In this document: in pieces, positions 54,163 to 63,094 of the stretch
Layout of the letters: each line of letters begins with the position of its first letter
Numbering within the stretch: position 1 is the first letter of the stretch
From: UBA6168 sp041163745
Lineage (GTDB): Bacteria > Bacteroidota > Bacteroidia > Chitinophagales > Saprospiraceae
Length of the DNA stretch: 64,000 nucleotides
Reading direction: 5' to 3'
Assembly (NCBI GenBank): GCA_041163745.1
Contig: JBEAQU010000020.1
Coordinates: 16,049 to 80,048 of the forward strand
Notes under the pieces: generated by a model
What the model saw: only the letters and a program-made list of their open reading frames with translations
Told to the model about the DNA's origin: nothing
Databases searched by the model: none
Made by a program: the position numbers and the translations under genes

Positions 54163-55206
54163 ATGCCTTTTGTAGATTTCACCGGCATCATCCGGGAAGC
54201 CTGGGAAGCGTACGACAACTCCCGCCGGATTCTGCGCATCACCGATATCAGCGCCAAGGTCTCCACCAACCATGTCTATCGCATCACTTTCTCCGACAAC
54301 AGCATCATCATCGGCAAGCTGTCCTTCTTCGGACAATTCGAACATTTCGTAGAGGACCACCGCATCATCAATTCGCTGTCCAACAACCTGCCGGCACCTT
54401 TTGAAAATTTCCTCGCCCGTTCCCTCATGAAAGGGAACCGCTTGTTTGTATACCGCCATACCAGCGAAATCATCGACGCCTGGGTTGTGTTCTACCGCCC
54501 GGTCCGGATCATGAAGCGACTTCCCCGGCGGCTCGAACCCGCGCATATCGCCCTGCTGGGCGAGCAGATGGCCGCCTTCCACCTCGCCTGCCATAAGATC
54601 CGGCATACCTTGCCCCCCTCTTCCAAAACGCTGGCCGTGGATATCCGACAGCTCCTCCAACTGACGGAATCCTCCGAAAGCCGTTTCCTGCTGCCGGACG
54701 ACCTCCAGGAAACCCGTCGGCAATGCCAGTTGTTCCTGGACCATGCCCAGGCCCTGCAGGCGGATACCTTCGATCTCATCCCCGTCTTCGTCGACTGGAA
54801 CATCGGGAACTTCTCCGTCACCAGCAGCATGAAGTTCTTCTCCCGCTGGGATTATGACTGGTTTCGCATGAGCACCCGAATGATGGATTTCTATTTCATG
54901 AGCAGGGTCTGCTCCGATGTCGGTGACCGGACCGTCTTCAGCTATAACGTCGGCCCACTGATGGAACCCCGGTTCCGTATCTTCCTCCGGGCTTATCATG
55001 CGGTCTTTCCCCTGCAGGAATCTGAAATCCGCTTCCTCAAGGAGGCCTACCGCTTCTTCATCCTCAATTATGTCATCAAGGACGGCCGCTATTTTTTTCA
55101 CGAAAAGTTCGCCCGCAAGCTGCAACAGGAGGCTTTCGACCAATATTTCCCTTCCATAGAACGGGACTTCGACGCCGACGCACTACTGGCCGATGTGCTC
55201 GGTTGA
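54163..55206 (+). CDS. Aminoglycoside phosphotransferase-like kinase-fold protein
   Basis: 347 residues, no signal peptide. The first third (ISAKVSTNHVYRITFSDNSI, then IIGKLSFFG) resembles the N-lobe of APH/choline-kinase-like enzymes with the ATP Lys in IGKLS. The second part has VFVDWNIGNFSV in place of the usual HGDxxxGN catalytic loop and SRWDYDWFR in place of the metal-binding IDF/IDW motif. The catalytic-loop Asp is thus preserved as VDWNIGN, but the His is missing. Substrate and activity are unknown. It is followed by a probable terminator, so it appears to be transcribed alone. Confidence 0.6.
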   Translation: MPFVDFTGIIREAWEAYDNSRRILRITDISAKVSTNHVYRITFSDNSIIIGKLSFFGQFEHFVEDHRIINSLSNNLPAPFENFLARSLMKGNRLFVYRHTSEIIDAWVVFYRPVRIMKRLPRRLEPAHIALLGEQMAAFHLACHKIRHTLPPSSKTLAVDIRQLLQLTESSESRFLLPDDLQETRRQCQLFLDHAQALQADTFDLIPVFVDWNIGNFSVTSSMKFFSRWDYDWFRMSTRMMDFYFMSRVCSDVGDRTVFSYNVGPLMEPRFRIFLRAYHAVFPLQESEIRFLKEAYRFFILNYVIKDGRYFFHEKFARKLQQEAFDQYFPSIERDFDADALLADVLG

Positions 55207-55219
55207 CAAACCGCCCTTT

Positions 55220-55256
55220 CCGACGGACGGCGGAATTTCAACCGTCGGCGGGTTTT
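55220..55256 (+). terminator. Probable terminator after the kinase-fold gene
   Basis: A 7-bp inverted repeat CCGACGG / CCGTCGG with a 15-nt loop, followed by CGGGTTTT, 14 nt after the stop. Confidence 0.5.
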
Positions 55257-55446
55257 CCCCCGCATCCATTTTTTTATCCCGGGAACTATTGTGAAATTTG
55301 TACGCGCCCGTTTTCCGACCTATCCTGCCGCAGCGGTACGCCCGCCGTTCCCCGCGGAAAATCGGCTGATATGGAGGAAGCCGGCAAGCGCTTTCCCGTG
55401 CCGGGACGAACCGAACCGGACACCGACGACACTAAACAGCGACACT

Positions 55447-56166
55447 TTGAAACCATCCACCAAAATAGCCCTCCTGATAGGATGTGTCCTGATCCTGGAC
55501 CAGGCACTCAAGATTTGGATAAAAACCCATTTCTACTACGGCGAGGAAATCAAATTGCTGGGACTCGACTGGGCGTTGCTTCATTTTGTCGAAAACGAAG
55601 GCATGGCGTTCGGCATCACCCTCGGTGGCGAATATGGCAAACTGGCGCTCAGCCTCTTCCGTATCGGTGCCGTCGCCTTCCTTTTCTACCTGCTGCGCCT
55701 GTTGCTTCAGCAGAGGATGGCCTTCGGCCTGGTCGTATGTTTCGCGCTGATCATGGCCGGCGCCGTGGGCAACATCCTGGACAGTGCCTTCTACGGGCTG
55801 ATCTTCTCGGAAAGTTCCTATCACATCCCCACTCCCGCCACCCTCTTTCCGGCGGACGGCGGCTATGCAGGCTTTCTGCATGGTAAGGTCGTGGACATGT
55901 TCTATTTCCCCTTGTTCGAAGGATTCTTTCCCGAATGGCTGCCGCTGTGGGGCGGGGAGCACTTCCTGTTTTTCCGTCCGGTTTTCAATCTCGCCGATGC
56001 CTCCATCACGACCGGCGTGCTCAGCCTGTTGGTCTTCCATCGGGATTTCTTCAGCAGCAGCCATCCCATCAACCAACTGGGCCGCAACTCCGCGGCCAGG
56101 GAGGCGCATCCAGACACCCCTGCTGCTGCCGAGGGTACGGCTCCTGCGGACAACACCTCCGAATGA
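55447..56166 (+). CDS. lspA: Lipoprotein signal peptidase (signal peptidase II)
   Basis: About 239 residues, an inner-membrane aspartic protease that cleaves the signal peptide of lipidated prolipoproteins such as GldB in this window. Four membrane helices. Signature residues: HFVENEGMAFGI, the catalytic Asp in GAVGNILDSAFYG and the second Asp in FNLADASITTGV. A hydrophilic Ala/Glu tail (about 205-239) is longer than usual. No in-frame ATG lies near the expected N-terminus; a TTG at 55447 (read as MKPSTKIALLIG) fits family starts best, and a GTG at 55291 is the long alternative. Confidence 0.92.
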   Translation: MKPSTKIALLIGCVLILDQALKIWIKTHFYYGEEIKLLGLDWALLHFVENEGMAFGITLGGEYGKLALSLFRIGAVAFLFYLLRLLLQQRMAFGLVVCFALIMAGAVGNILDSAFYGLIFSESSYHIPTPATLFPADGGYAGFLHGKVVDMFYFPLFEGFFPEWLPLWGGEHFLFFRPVFNLADASITTGVLSLLVFHRDFFSSSHPINQLGRNSAAREAHPDTPAAAEGTAPADNTSE

Positions 56167-56241
56167 ATCACCGGCTTCCCGCGTGGCGCACCCATTCTGC
56201 CTTGGGCAAGCAGTCCTGCTGATACCGTACGGCATGCCCCG

Positions 56242-57444
56242 TCAGCAAGGCGTTCTGTATGCATGTAGCGGAAAACTTTCCCCGCTATGGAAATCCTGGC
56301 GGTCCTTCGGCAATTCGAGGAATCCGTCCGCCGCGGCCAGGTTCGCCAGGTCGCCGGATCCGTGTCCGACGACAGGACTGGCCAGCAGGATTCCGGACGG
56401 ATCCCGACGGACCGTCACCTGCAGGAAATAGGTCAGGCCGGGCGTAAAGCTGAAATCCTCCGCCAACACCGCCAGCATCGACGGAGCGGGCGGCAACCCC
56501 TGTACAGCCCGTATCCAAGGTGAAACGTAGCGGAGCGTACACATGAAGGAGGAGACCGGGTTGCCAGGCAAGGCGAACACCACCGTCCGGCCACGACAGC
56601 CGAACCAAAGCGGCTTCCCGGGCCGCTGGCTGACCCGGTGGAACGAAGGCTGCACACCCAGCTCGACCAGCACCTGGGGCACAAAATCGAACTTTCCCAT
56701 AGAGACTCCACCGCTCAGCACCAACAGGTCGTTCGAGTCGAGCAAGGGCCCAAGCTGTTCGCGCAGCGCCTCCGGATCGTCCGGCAGGTGGCCGGTCGAC
56801 ACGCGGAGCCCTTGTTCCGCCAGCAAGGCGGCCAGACTGTGTACGTTGGAACGCCGGATCTGGTGGGGGAGGGGTGTCTCCTCCACCGCCACCAATTCTT
56901 CGCCGGTGGACAAAACCACCGCCTGCGGAAGAGCCGAGACCCGCAGCCGGTGTTTCCCGACGGTGGCTGCCAGACCGATTTCCGCCGGTGTGAGGAGGGT
57001 GCCTTCCCGGACCAGGACTGCCCCCTGCCGACGGTCGTTGCCCTGCCGGTGCACATGCTGCCAGGGTAATACCTCCGCCAGTCGTATTTCCGCCTGCCCT
57101 CCTTCCATGGCCAGGTCCTCGTACCGGACCACCGCGTCGGCTCCTTCCGGCAATACGGCACCGGTCATCACTTCCATACACAAGCCGGCACCGGACATCA
57201 CCGCCCGCGGTTTTCCGGCTGCCTGTATGCCCGACACAGGAAATATACGCTGTCCGTTCCCGAAATCCCGGGAGGAAATGGCGATGCCATCCATGGCGAC
57301 CCGGTGGAAGGGGGGGAAATCACGGTCCGCCACCAACGGCTCCCGCAAAACCCGACCACATGCCGAGGCCAACGGTACTTCCGTGGGATCTGACAACCGG
57401 GCTTCCTGTTGAATGAGCCGGGTGGCAGTTTCTACCGTTATCAT
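56242..57444 (-). CDS. moeA: Molybdopterin molybdenumtransferase MoeA
   Basis: 400 residues. Inserts molybdenum into adenylylated molybdopterin in the last step of Moco synthesis. Family blocks: DFPPFHRVAMDGIAI, MTGAVLPEGADAVVRYED, VLSTGEELV, LSGGVSMGKFDFVPQVL and FALPGNPVSSFM. The start at 57444 (MITVETATRLIQQEARL) matches the family; the frame remains open for 195 codons upstream and overlaps the next gene, but that part is not MoeA-like. No other Moco gene or molybdoenzyme is in the window. It is convergent with lspA. Confidence 0.95.
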   Translation of the reverse strand: MITVETATRLIQQEARLSDPTEVPLASACGRVLREPLVADRDFPPFHRVAMDGIAISSRDFGNGQRIFPVSGIQAAGKPRAVMSGAGLCMEVMTGAVLPEGADAVVRYEDLAMEGGQAEIRLAEVLPWQHVHRQGNDRRQGAVLVREGTLLTPAEIGLAATVGKHRLRVSALPQAVVLSTGEELVAVEETPLPHQIRRSNVHSLAALLAEQGLRVSTGHLPDDPEALREQLGPLLDSNDLLVLSGGVSMGKFDFVPQVLVELGVQPSFHRVSQRPGKPLWFGCRGRTVVFALPGNPVSSFMCTLRYVSPWIRAVQGLPPAPSMLAVLAEDFSFTPGLTYFLQVTVRRDPSGILLASPVVGHGSGDLANLAAADGFLELPKDRQDFHSGESFPLHAYRTPC

Positions 57445-57571
57445 GTTGTTGTCGGTTGCCACCGGCGCCGGAAGCCCGCCGACCAGGACAGACAATCCGG
57501 TGGGCCGGTGGTGGGTGCAAGGGGCCCAGGCCCGAAACCCTGGCCAGGTTGCAGGCCACGTGGCCCGGTGC

Positions 57572-60500
57572 TTATTCTCCGCCCCAGGAAGGAATCCGAC
57601 CGGGGGTATAGGGTGCCCGGACGTCTTCCAGGCGCTGCTCGAGCGGAACGAGGTGTTTCTCCCACAGTTCACGGACAGTACGCAGCCCTTCCTTGAAATC
57701 CTTGGCAGCGAGTCGGAGTTGGGCCTGTTGGGTAGCCGTGGGCGCGGTGGTGGCAGACCAGATGTCGTAGCCGGATGCCCAGATCCGATTTGACAGGGCA
57801 GGCTTGGATGGCATGTCCAGGCGACTGGCGATGCCGTCGCCATAGAACTGCTTGCGAAGCGTATACAAGCGATCTGACAGGTCGTCGGCCAGCCGTAGCA
57901 GGTCCGTCGGGGAACCGACGGCCTGGATGGCGACCTGGATGTGGCGCAAGCGGTTCTCGATGTCGCCGAGAATGGCCGTCGCCCCGCGCCAGGCGCGTTC
58001 CAACTCCGCCGTTTCGCGGATGTAGGCATCCAGGGCCCGCCGGTCTTCCGCCGGAAGGGTGCTGCCGGTCAGCGTCTCCAGGGTGAACGGAACGCCTTCC
58101 GCCAAGGTGCGTACGGAATCACCGGCCACCAGGTGCAGGGAAACGGTGTAGTCTCCCGGCATGACCAGTCCGCCGCCTTCGGGCGACTGCCAGGGCATCC
58201 GCTCGGATCGGTTGAGACGGACGGGGTCCTTGGGTGTATACCGGCCGTTCCAGACCAGCCGGTTCACCCCGCGTCGCGGGGTGGTCTTTATCTGGTGCGC
58301 CAATTCGCCGTCCACGGAACGGAAGGAGAACAACAGATAGGGCGCTGTTTCCCGGGATTCCGCTTCCAGTTCCTCGTGGGTGGGATACCGGATGGGCTTC
58401 CCTTCCTTTAGCTGGCGCTTCTCCCAAGCCTGCCGGCGGTCTTTCAAGGTTTTGTATTCGTCCTTCAGGAAATAGGTGAAGGTGGCGCCAACCGGAGGAT
58501 TGGGCGCGGTGAAGTAATTGGCGCCCTGGAACCCTTTGCCGGTGCCATATCCGATGGGGGCGGCCTCCGGATACAGCAGCGCCGGCTTGACCGGAAAAAT
58601 CCGGGCCGTCGACTGCAGGTTGTCGGGGGAAAGCTCGCGGAGCGGGCTGTAATCATCGAGCACATAGAAGCCTCTGCCGAAGGTGCCCAGGACGATATCG
58701 TTTTCCCGGCGTTGGATGGCAATGTCGCGTACCGCAATGGTCGGGAGGCCTGCGGAGAGCTTTTTCCAGTATTTGCCGCCGTCGACGGTGAAGAAGAAGC
58801 TGAACTCCGTTCCGACGAACAGCAGACCGGGTCGGATGTGGTCCTCGGCCAGGGAATAGGCGGAGCCCCGCTCCGGCAGGTTGGCGCTGATGGCTTGCCA
58901 GCTCCTGCCCTTGTCCGTACTTTTCAGGACATACGGGTGGAAATCCCCTCGTTTGTGGTTGTTGAAACAGGCGTAGACCACATTCTCATCGTGTCGCGAG
59001 GCGACCAGCATGTTGACGTATGTGAACTCCGGAACCAGGGGGAACTGGCCGACGGCATGCCAGGAACGGCCGCCGTCCTCCGTTATCTGGATGAGCCCGT
59101 CATCGGTGCCGACATAAAGCAGGTCCTGGTTGAGCGGGCTTTCGGAGAAAGCGACGATGTTGCCGTATTCGCTGGTACTTTGGTTCTTGGCGACGGCATC
59201 TATGCTTTGTACCCTGCCCATGACCGGCAAGGTGTTGCGGTCGATCTGGCGGGTCAGGTCGCCGGAAATGGTTGTCCAGCCATTTCCACGGTCATCGGAG
59301 CGGAACACTTTGTTGGCGCAGAAATAGAGTCGGGTGGCTTGGTGATGGCTGATGGCGAGGGGGGCGTCCCAGTTCCAGCGGTAGTTGTCCTCTCCGTCGC
59401 CGGGTTGTGGCTGGATGCTGGTCATTTCTCCCGACTTCCGGTCGTATCGGACGAGGGCCCCATGTTGTGCCTGCGCATAGACGATGTCCGGATTGTCCGG
59501 GTCGATCTGGGTTTCGAAGCCGTCGCCGAGGCTGGTGACATACCAGTCGGCATTGGTGATGCCATGGCCGTTGCGGGTTCTGCTGGGCCCACCGAGGGAA
59601 AAGTTGTCCTGCGTGCCGCCATGGATATGATAAAAGGGAAGGGTGTTGTCCACTTCCACCTTGTAGAACTGCGTCACCGGCAGATTGCCATGGAATTTCC
59701 AGGTGGAACCCGCATCGAAGCTTTCATAAATCCCGCCGTCGCAACCGGCCAGGAAATAGGAGGTGTCATCCGGGTCGATCCAGATGACATGGTTGTCGAC
59801 ATGCTTGAACTGCTCACCGAGCTGGTTCCAGCTTTTGCCGCCGTCCCGGGAGATCTGGTTGAACACGTCCATGGCGACAACGGTGTTCGGTTCGGTCGGG
59901 TGGGCGAATATCTCACAATAGTAGTTGCCGGAAGTGGCGTATCCGCTCTGTTTCTGCCAGCTGGCCCCGCGGTCGGAGCTGCGGAAGAAACCACCGCCCG
60001 CGGCCGCTTCCACCATGGCGTAGATGATCTCCGGATCTGCCGGGGAAATAGCCAGCCCAATCCGGCCGATGTCCCCGCCGGGTAGCCCCCGGGCCGCTTT
60101 TTCCCAGGAGACGCCCCCGTCTGTGGAACGGTAAATCGTACTGCCGGGGCCTCCGCCCACATAGGTGAAAACATGCCGGCGTCGCTGGAAAGCGGCGGCA
60201 TAGAGCAGGTCCGGGTCCCGCGGGTCCATGACCAGGTCGGTCACACCGGTGTGCTCGTCCAGCAGCGATGCCCCCATGTCGTCCACCAGCACCTGTTGCC
60301 ATGTCTTGCCTCCGTCCTTGGTTTTGTAAACCCCGCGTTCCCCTCCTTCTTTCCAAAGCGGACCGATCGCCGCGACGTACACGACATCGCTGTTGCGGGG
60401 ATCCACAATGATGCGGCCGATATGTTCGCTCTCCGGCAGGCCCATGTTCTCCCAGCTGCGGCCACCGTCCCTGGAACGATAGACCCCGTCACCGTAGGCG

Positions 60501-60886
60501 ACGGAACGCTGGTTGTTATTCTCCCCGGTGCCTACCCACACGACCTGGGGGTTGTTAGGGTCCAACGTGATGCAACCGATCGAGTAGGAGCCTTCGCCGT
60601 CGAAGACCGGTTCGTAGGTGGTGCCGGCATTGACGGTTTTCCAGACCCCCCCGGAGGCGGTCGCCACGTAATAGGTCCCGCGGTGGGAAGGATGGACCGC
60701 AATATCCGCGATCCTGCCCGATGTGATGGCCGGTCCCACATTCCGCCATGGCAGCCCGATGGAAACCGTATCCAGATAATGCTTTTCCGCGACCGGTTCG
60801 GTGGCAACCGTTTTTTTACGCTGTGCCGTCATCGGCAAGGTGAACAACATGCCCAGAACCAGCCAGGCAAAGGATTTCCTATCCAT
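57572..60886 (-). CDS. Large BNR/sortilin-type beta-propeller protein (VPS10-like, glycosyl-hydrolase-annotated family)
   Basis: 1,104 residues. Signal peptide (MDRKSFAWLVLGMLFTLPMTAQ). Two consecutive propellers fill about residues 40-750, with many BNR/Asp-box repeats such as YRSRDGGRSWENMG, YKTKDGGKTWQQVL, YRSTDGGVSWEKAARG and QISRDGGKSWNQLG. The C-terminal part (about 790-1,080) is beta-rich and then helical (LRKQFYGDGIASRLDM). No T9SS sorting tail is seen, the end being TPGRIPSWGGE, so it may stay in the periplasm or be anchored otherwise. Enzyme activity is not shown by sequence; the glycosyl hydrolase label often used for the family is weak. Possible promoter TAACTTCG at 60952-60959. 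Confidence 0.88.
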   Translation of the reverse strand: MDRKSFAWLVLGMLFTLPMTAQRKKTVATEPVAEKHYLDTVSIGLPWRNVGPAITSGRIADIAVHPSHRGTYYVATASGGVWKTVNAGTTYEPVFDGEGSYSIGCITLDPNNPQVVWVGTGENNNQRSVAYGDGVYRSRDGGRSWENMGLPESEHIGRIIVDPRNSDVVYVAAIGPLWKEGGERGVYKTKDGGKTWQQVLVDDMGASLLDEHTGVTDLVMDPRDPDLLYAAAFQRRRHVFTYVGGGPGSTIYRSTDGGVSWEKAARGLPGGDIGRIGLAISPADPEIIYAMVEAAAGGGFFRSSDRGASWQKQSGYATSGNYYCEIFAHPTEPNTVVAMDVFNQISRDGGKSWNQLGEQFKHVDNHVIWIDPDDTSYFLAGCDGGIYESFDAGSTWKFHGNLPVTQFYKVEVDNTLPFYHIHGGTQDNFSLGGPSRTRNGHGITNADWYVTSLGDGFETQIDPDNPDIVYAQAQHGALVRYDRKSGEMTSIQPQPGDGEDNYRWNWDAPLAISHHQATRLYFCANKVFRSDDRGNGWTTISGDLTRQIDRNTLPVMGRVQSIDAVAKNQSTSEYGNIVAFSESPLNQDLLYVGTDDGLIQITEDGGRSWHAVGQFPLVPEFTYVNMLVASRHDENVVYACFNNHKRGDFHPYVLKSTDKGRSWQAISANLPERGSAYSLAEDHIRPGLLFVGTEFSFFFTVDGGKYWKKLSAGLPTIAVRDIAIQRRENDIVLGTFGRGFYVLDDYSPLRELSPDNLQSTARIFPVKPALLYPEAAPIGYGTGKGFQGANYFTAPNPPVGATFTYFLKDEYKTLKDRRQAWEKRQLKEGKPIRYPTHEELEAESRETAPYLLFSFRSVDGELAHQIKTTPRRGVNRLVWNGRYTPKDPVRLNRSERMPWQSPEGGGLVMPGDYTVSLHLVAGDSVRTLAEGVPFTLETLTGSTLPAEDRRALDAYIRETAELERAWRGATAILGDIENRLRHIQVAIQAVGSPTDLLRLADDLSDRLYTLRKQFYGDGIASRLDMPSKPALSNRIWASGYDIWSATTAPTATQQAQLRLAAKDFKEGLRTVRELWEKHLVPLEQRLEDVRAPYTPGRIPSWGGE

Positions 60887-60951
60887 GTGTCCCGTTTTTG
60901 AAAGACCCCCTCCGGCCCTCGGCCGTCGGACGTGGTACGGCGGGGGGGCGA

Positions 60952-60959
60952 CGAAGTTA
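60952..60959 (-). promoter_or_regulatory. Possible -7 box (TAACTTCG) for the BNR protein gene
   Basis: One mismatch to TAnnTTTG, 65 nt upstream of the start at 60886. No -33 partner is evident. Confidence 0.3.
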
Positions 60960-61073
60960 ATGGCTGGAAAGGTAGGAAGAATAAAGCCCCGTACCAAGCC
61001 GCATGCAGCGGAATACAAGCGGAAGTAATTGCATACGAAGCGGAAAAACCAGTTTAAGTCCGGCCGTATACAC

Positions 61074-61081
61074 TATATTTG
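61074..61081 (+). promoter_or_regulatory. Promoter box (TATATTTG) of fabI
   Basis: Exact TAnnTTTG match, 31 nt upstream of the fabI ATG. A TTTAAG sequence lies about 17-22 nt further upstream, a weak -33 candidate. Confidence 0.55.
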
Positions 61082-61112
61082 CTGCCAGTACGATCACAAA
61101 CACTCATGCGTC

Positions 61113-61910
61113 ATGTCACTGCTTAAAGAAAAGACCGGCGTCATATTCGGCGCCCTCGACGAACAATCCATCGCCTGGAAAGTGGCGGAACGCTGTCATG
61201 CGGAAGGCGCCCGCCTCGTTCTCACCAACGCTCCGGTCGCCATGCGTTTCGGTGCCATCCAACAACTGGCGGAGAAAATCGGGGCGCCCGTCATCCCTGC
61301 GGACGCAACCTCCCTGGAGGACCTGGACCAGCTCTTCCGCCAGTCGACGGATCATTTCGGCGGAAAAATCGACTTCGTGCTGCACTCCATCGGCATGTCC
61401 CTCAACGTCCGTAAGAAAAAGGAATATACCGACCTGAACTACGAGTGGATGAAAACCACATTCGACATCAGCGCCATTTCCTTTCACAAGATGATGGCGA
61501 CCCTGTTGAAACAGGATGCCATGAAGGAATGGGGCAGCATCGCCGCCCTCAGCTACATCGCCGCCCAGCGGGTATTCCCCGATTACAACGAAATGGCGGA
61601 ATCCAAGGCCCTGCTGGAAAGTTTCGCCCGTAGCTTCGGTTACCATTTCGGAACCTCGCGCAAGGTCCGGGTCAATACCGTCTCTCAATCCCCCACCATG
61701 ACGACGGCCGGCAGCGGGGTCAAAGGCTTTCGGGAATTCTTCGATTACGCAGACAAGATGTCCCCCCTGGGCAATGCCTCCGCCGCTGCCTGCGCAGACT
61801 ACTGCGTATTCCTGTTTTCCGACCTGTCCCGGATGGTGACCATGCAGAACCTGTATCACGACGGCGGATTCTCCGCCATGGGGATGAATCCTGCCGTGTT
61901 GGGCATGTGA
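61113..61910 (+). CDS. fabI: Enoyl-[acyl-carrier-protein] reductase (NADH), FabI type
   Basis: 266 residues. Reduces the trans-2 double bond of enoyl-ACP in the last step of each fatty-acid elongation round; a short-chain dehydrogenase fold. The nucleotide site reads GVIFGALDEQSIAWKVAE. The FabI active site is present: ALSYIAAQRVFPDYNEMAES then K, i.e. Tyr-x6-Lys, as in E. coli FabI. The first Tyr (LSY) is also kept. VRVNTVSQSPTMTTAGSGV is the substrate-loop region. The start at 61113 (MSLLKEKTGVIFG) is fixed by the fold. Convergent with gldB, 27 nt apart. Confidence 0.95.
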   Translation: MSLLKEKTGVIFGALDEQSIAWKVAERCHAEGARLVLTNAPVAMRFGAIQQLAEKIGAPVIPADATSLEDLDQLFRQSTDHFGGKIDFVLHSIGMSLNVRKKKEYTDLNYEWMKTTFDISAISFHKMMATLLKQDAMKEWGSIAALSYIAAQRVFPDYNEMAESKALLESFARSFGYHFGTSRKVRVNTVSQSPTMTTAGSGVKGFREFFDYADKMSPLGNASAAACADYCVFLFSDLSRMVTMQNLYHDGGFSAMGMNPAVLGM

Positions 61911-61937
61911 TGGGCAGCGCCGGAAGGACGCCGTGAC

Positions 61938-62984
61938 TCAACGTCGTTTCGGCTTGTATCGGGATTGGTCCAGCAAAGCCTGTGCGTCACGCATCAGCAG
62001 CAGTTCCTGTACCGATAGGTCGGGATGCCGCTCCATATAGGCCCTGACAATCCGCTCCCCCAGCCAGTTCGCGGTCCGTCCCGGCGATTCCGCCGGCATG
62101 CCAGGTGAGGTAGGGCTCGGCTCCACCAGCTTGCGAAACCTTGACCAGTCCGTTTCGTACAGCAGCTCTTCCGTCAACAGGTATGCCCAGATGTTGGCCT
62201 CGTTTTCCTCACACCATTCCACCTGCGCCTGTGTGTATTCAAAAATGATGCTGTCCGGTGCTTCCGGCAATAACAAGCTTTTGATATACAGGTGCTTTCC
62301 ATTATGAATCATGTGGTCGGCCAACCGTTGTCCCGGAACCGGCCCCACAAGGTCGTCGACCAGGAGACCAATGGATTTCGGGACCAGGTGCCTCGCGTCG
62401 AACGTTCGGGTGAGATAGGCCGAAAAGTTCGGATTGGTCGGGTCGTACCGACGGTAGGGATAATCGCTGCCGAGATAAAAATCCAACCCGACGGCAATGG
62501 AATTGTCACCGTACAGGAACCCGCCGACCGAGTATTCCGACAGGTAGGTAACGACCTCCCCCGATAAGGGGGCCTCCGGAAAGTAATGCCGGAAAAGTCG
62601 GAAAGCCTGGGTGAATTCCATGGTGATGTCTGTCAAGTCTGGGAAGACAAGCTGACAGGTCTCATGTAATTGCCGCACCGCCGGATGTTTCAGAAACCCG
62701 GCCACATAAGCGGCATGCCCCTCCGGCGCGATCAGACTGTCTCGGGAACCCAGGATCTGACCGAAAAACAGCTCGGCGAAAGTGCCGTAGGATTGTTCCA
62801 GCCGCGACAGCCCAGGCTCGGGATCCAAGGTGTCCAGCGCAAAAAAATCCTGCTCGAAGCGTCTTATTTCAACGGATACGGGGATACCCGACACATCCGG
62901 AATCTCCTTATTTTTGTCACCTTGGCAGGCTTGGATGGTAAGGGAGGATAACAATGCAAGATACAGGCAGTTCCTGACGTTCAT
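61938..62984 (-). CDS. gldB: Gliding motility lipoprotein GldB
   Basis: 348 residues. A lipoprotein signal peptide with a lipobox-type Cys (SLTIQACQGD, Cys at about residue 20) is followed by the GldB domain: RRFEQDFFALDT, LSEYSVGGFLYGDNSIAVGL, YDPTNPNFSAYLTRTF and RLADHMIHNGKHLYIKSLLL. GldB is required for gliding and for T9SS function in Flavobacterium; its biochemical role is not settled. It sits far from sprA, consistent with scattered gld genes in this phylum. A TAGTTTTG promoter box lies about 95 nt upstream. Confidence 0.92.
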   Translation of the reverse strand: MNVRNCLYLALLSSLTIQACQGDKNKEIPDVSGIPVSVEIRRFEQDFFALDTLDPEPGLSRLEQSYGTFAELFFGQILGSRDSLIAPEGHAAYVAGFLKHPAVRQLHETCQLVFPDLTDITMEFTQAFRLFRHYFPEAPLSGEVVTYLSEYSVGGFLYGDNSIAVGLDFYLGSDYPYRRYDPTNPNFSAYLTRTFDARHLVPKSIGLLVDDLVGPVPGQRLADHMIHNGKHLYIKSLLLPEAPDSIIFEYTQAQVEWCEENEANIWAYLLTEELLYETDWSRFRKLVEPSPTSPGMPAESPGRTANWLGERIVRAYMERHPDLSVQELLLMRDAQALLDQSRYKPKRR

Positions 62985-63079
62985 ATCGTGTTCGGATTTG
63001 ACGGCCGCTCCGGCGGACGGGTACGTCGCTGGACACTGCCGGTTGGCAGGACCCGGGCGCCCCGGTGGCCATTCACCTG

Positions 63080-63087
63080 CAAAACTA
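63080..63087 (-). promoter_or_regulatory. Putative gldB promoter (-7 box TAGTTTTG)
   Basis: Exact TAnnTTTG match on the minus strand, giving a leader of about 90 nt for gldB. It lies just upstream of the divergent barrel gene start at 63095. No -33 element was seen. Confidence 0.45.
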
Positions 63088-63094
63088 AACGTGG

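Noticed and set aside
57445..58029. In-frame upstream extension of moeA by 195 codons
   Set aside because: It overlaps the 3' end of the BNR protein gene in another frame, is Ser/Arg/Pro-rich, and family MoeA proteins begin at the chosen ATG.
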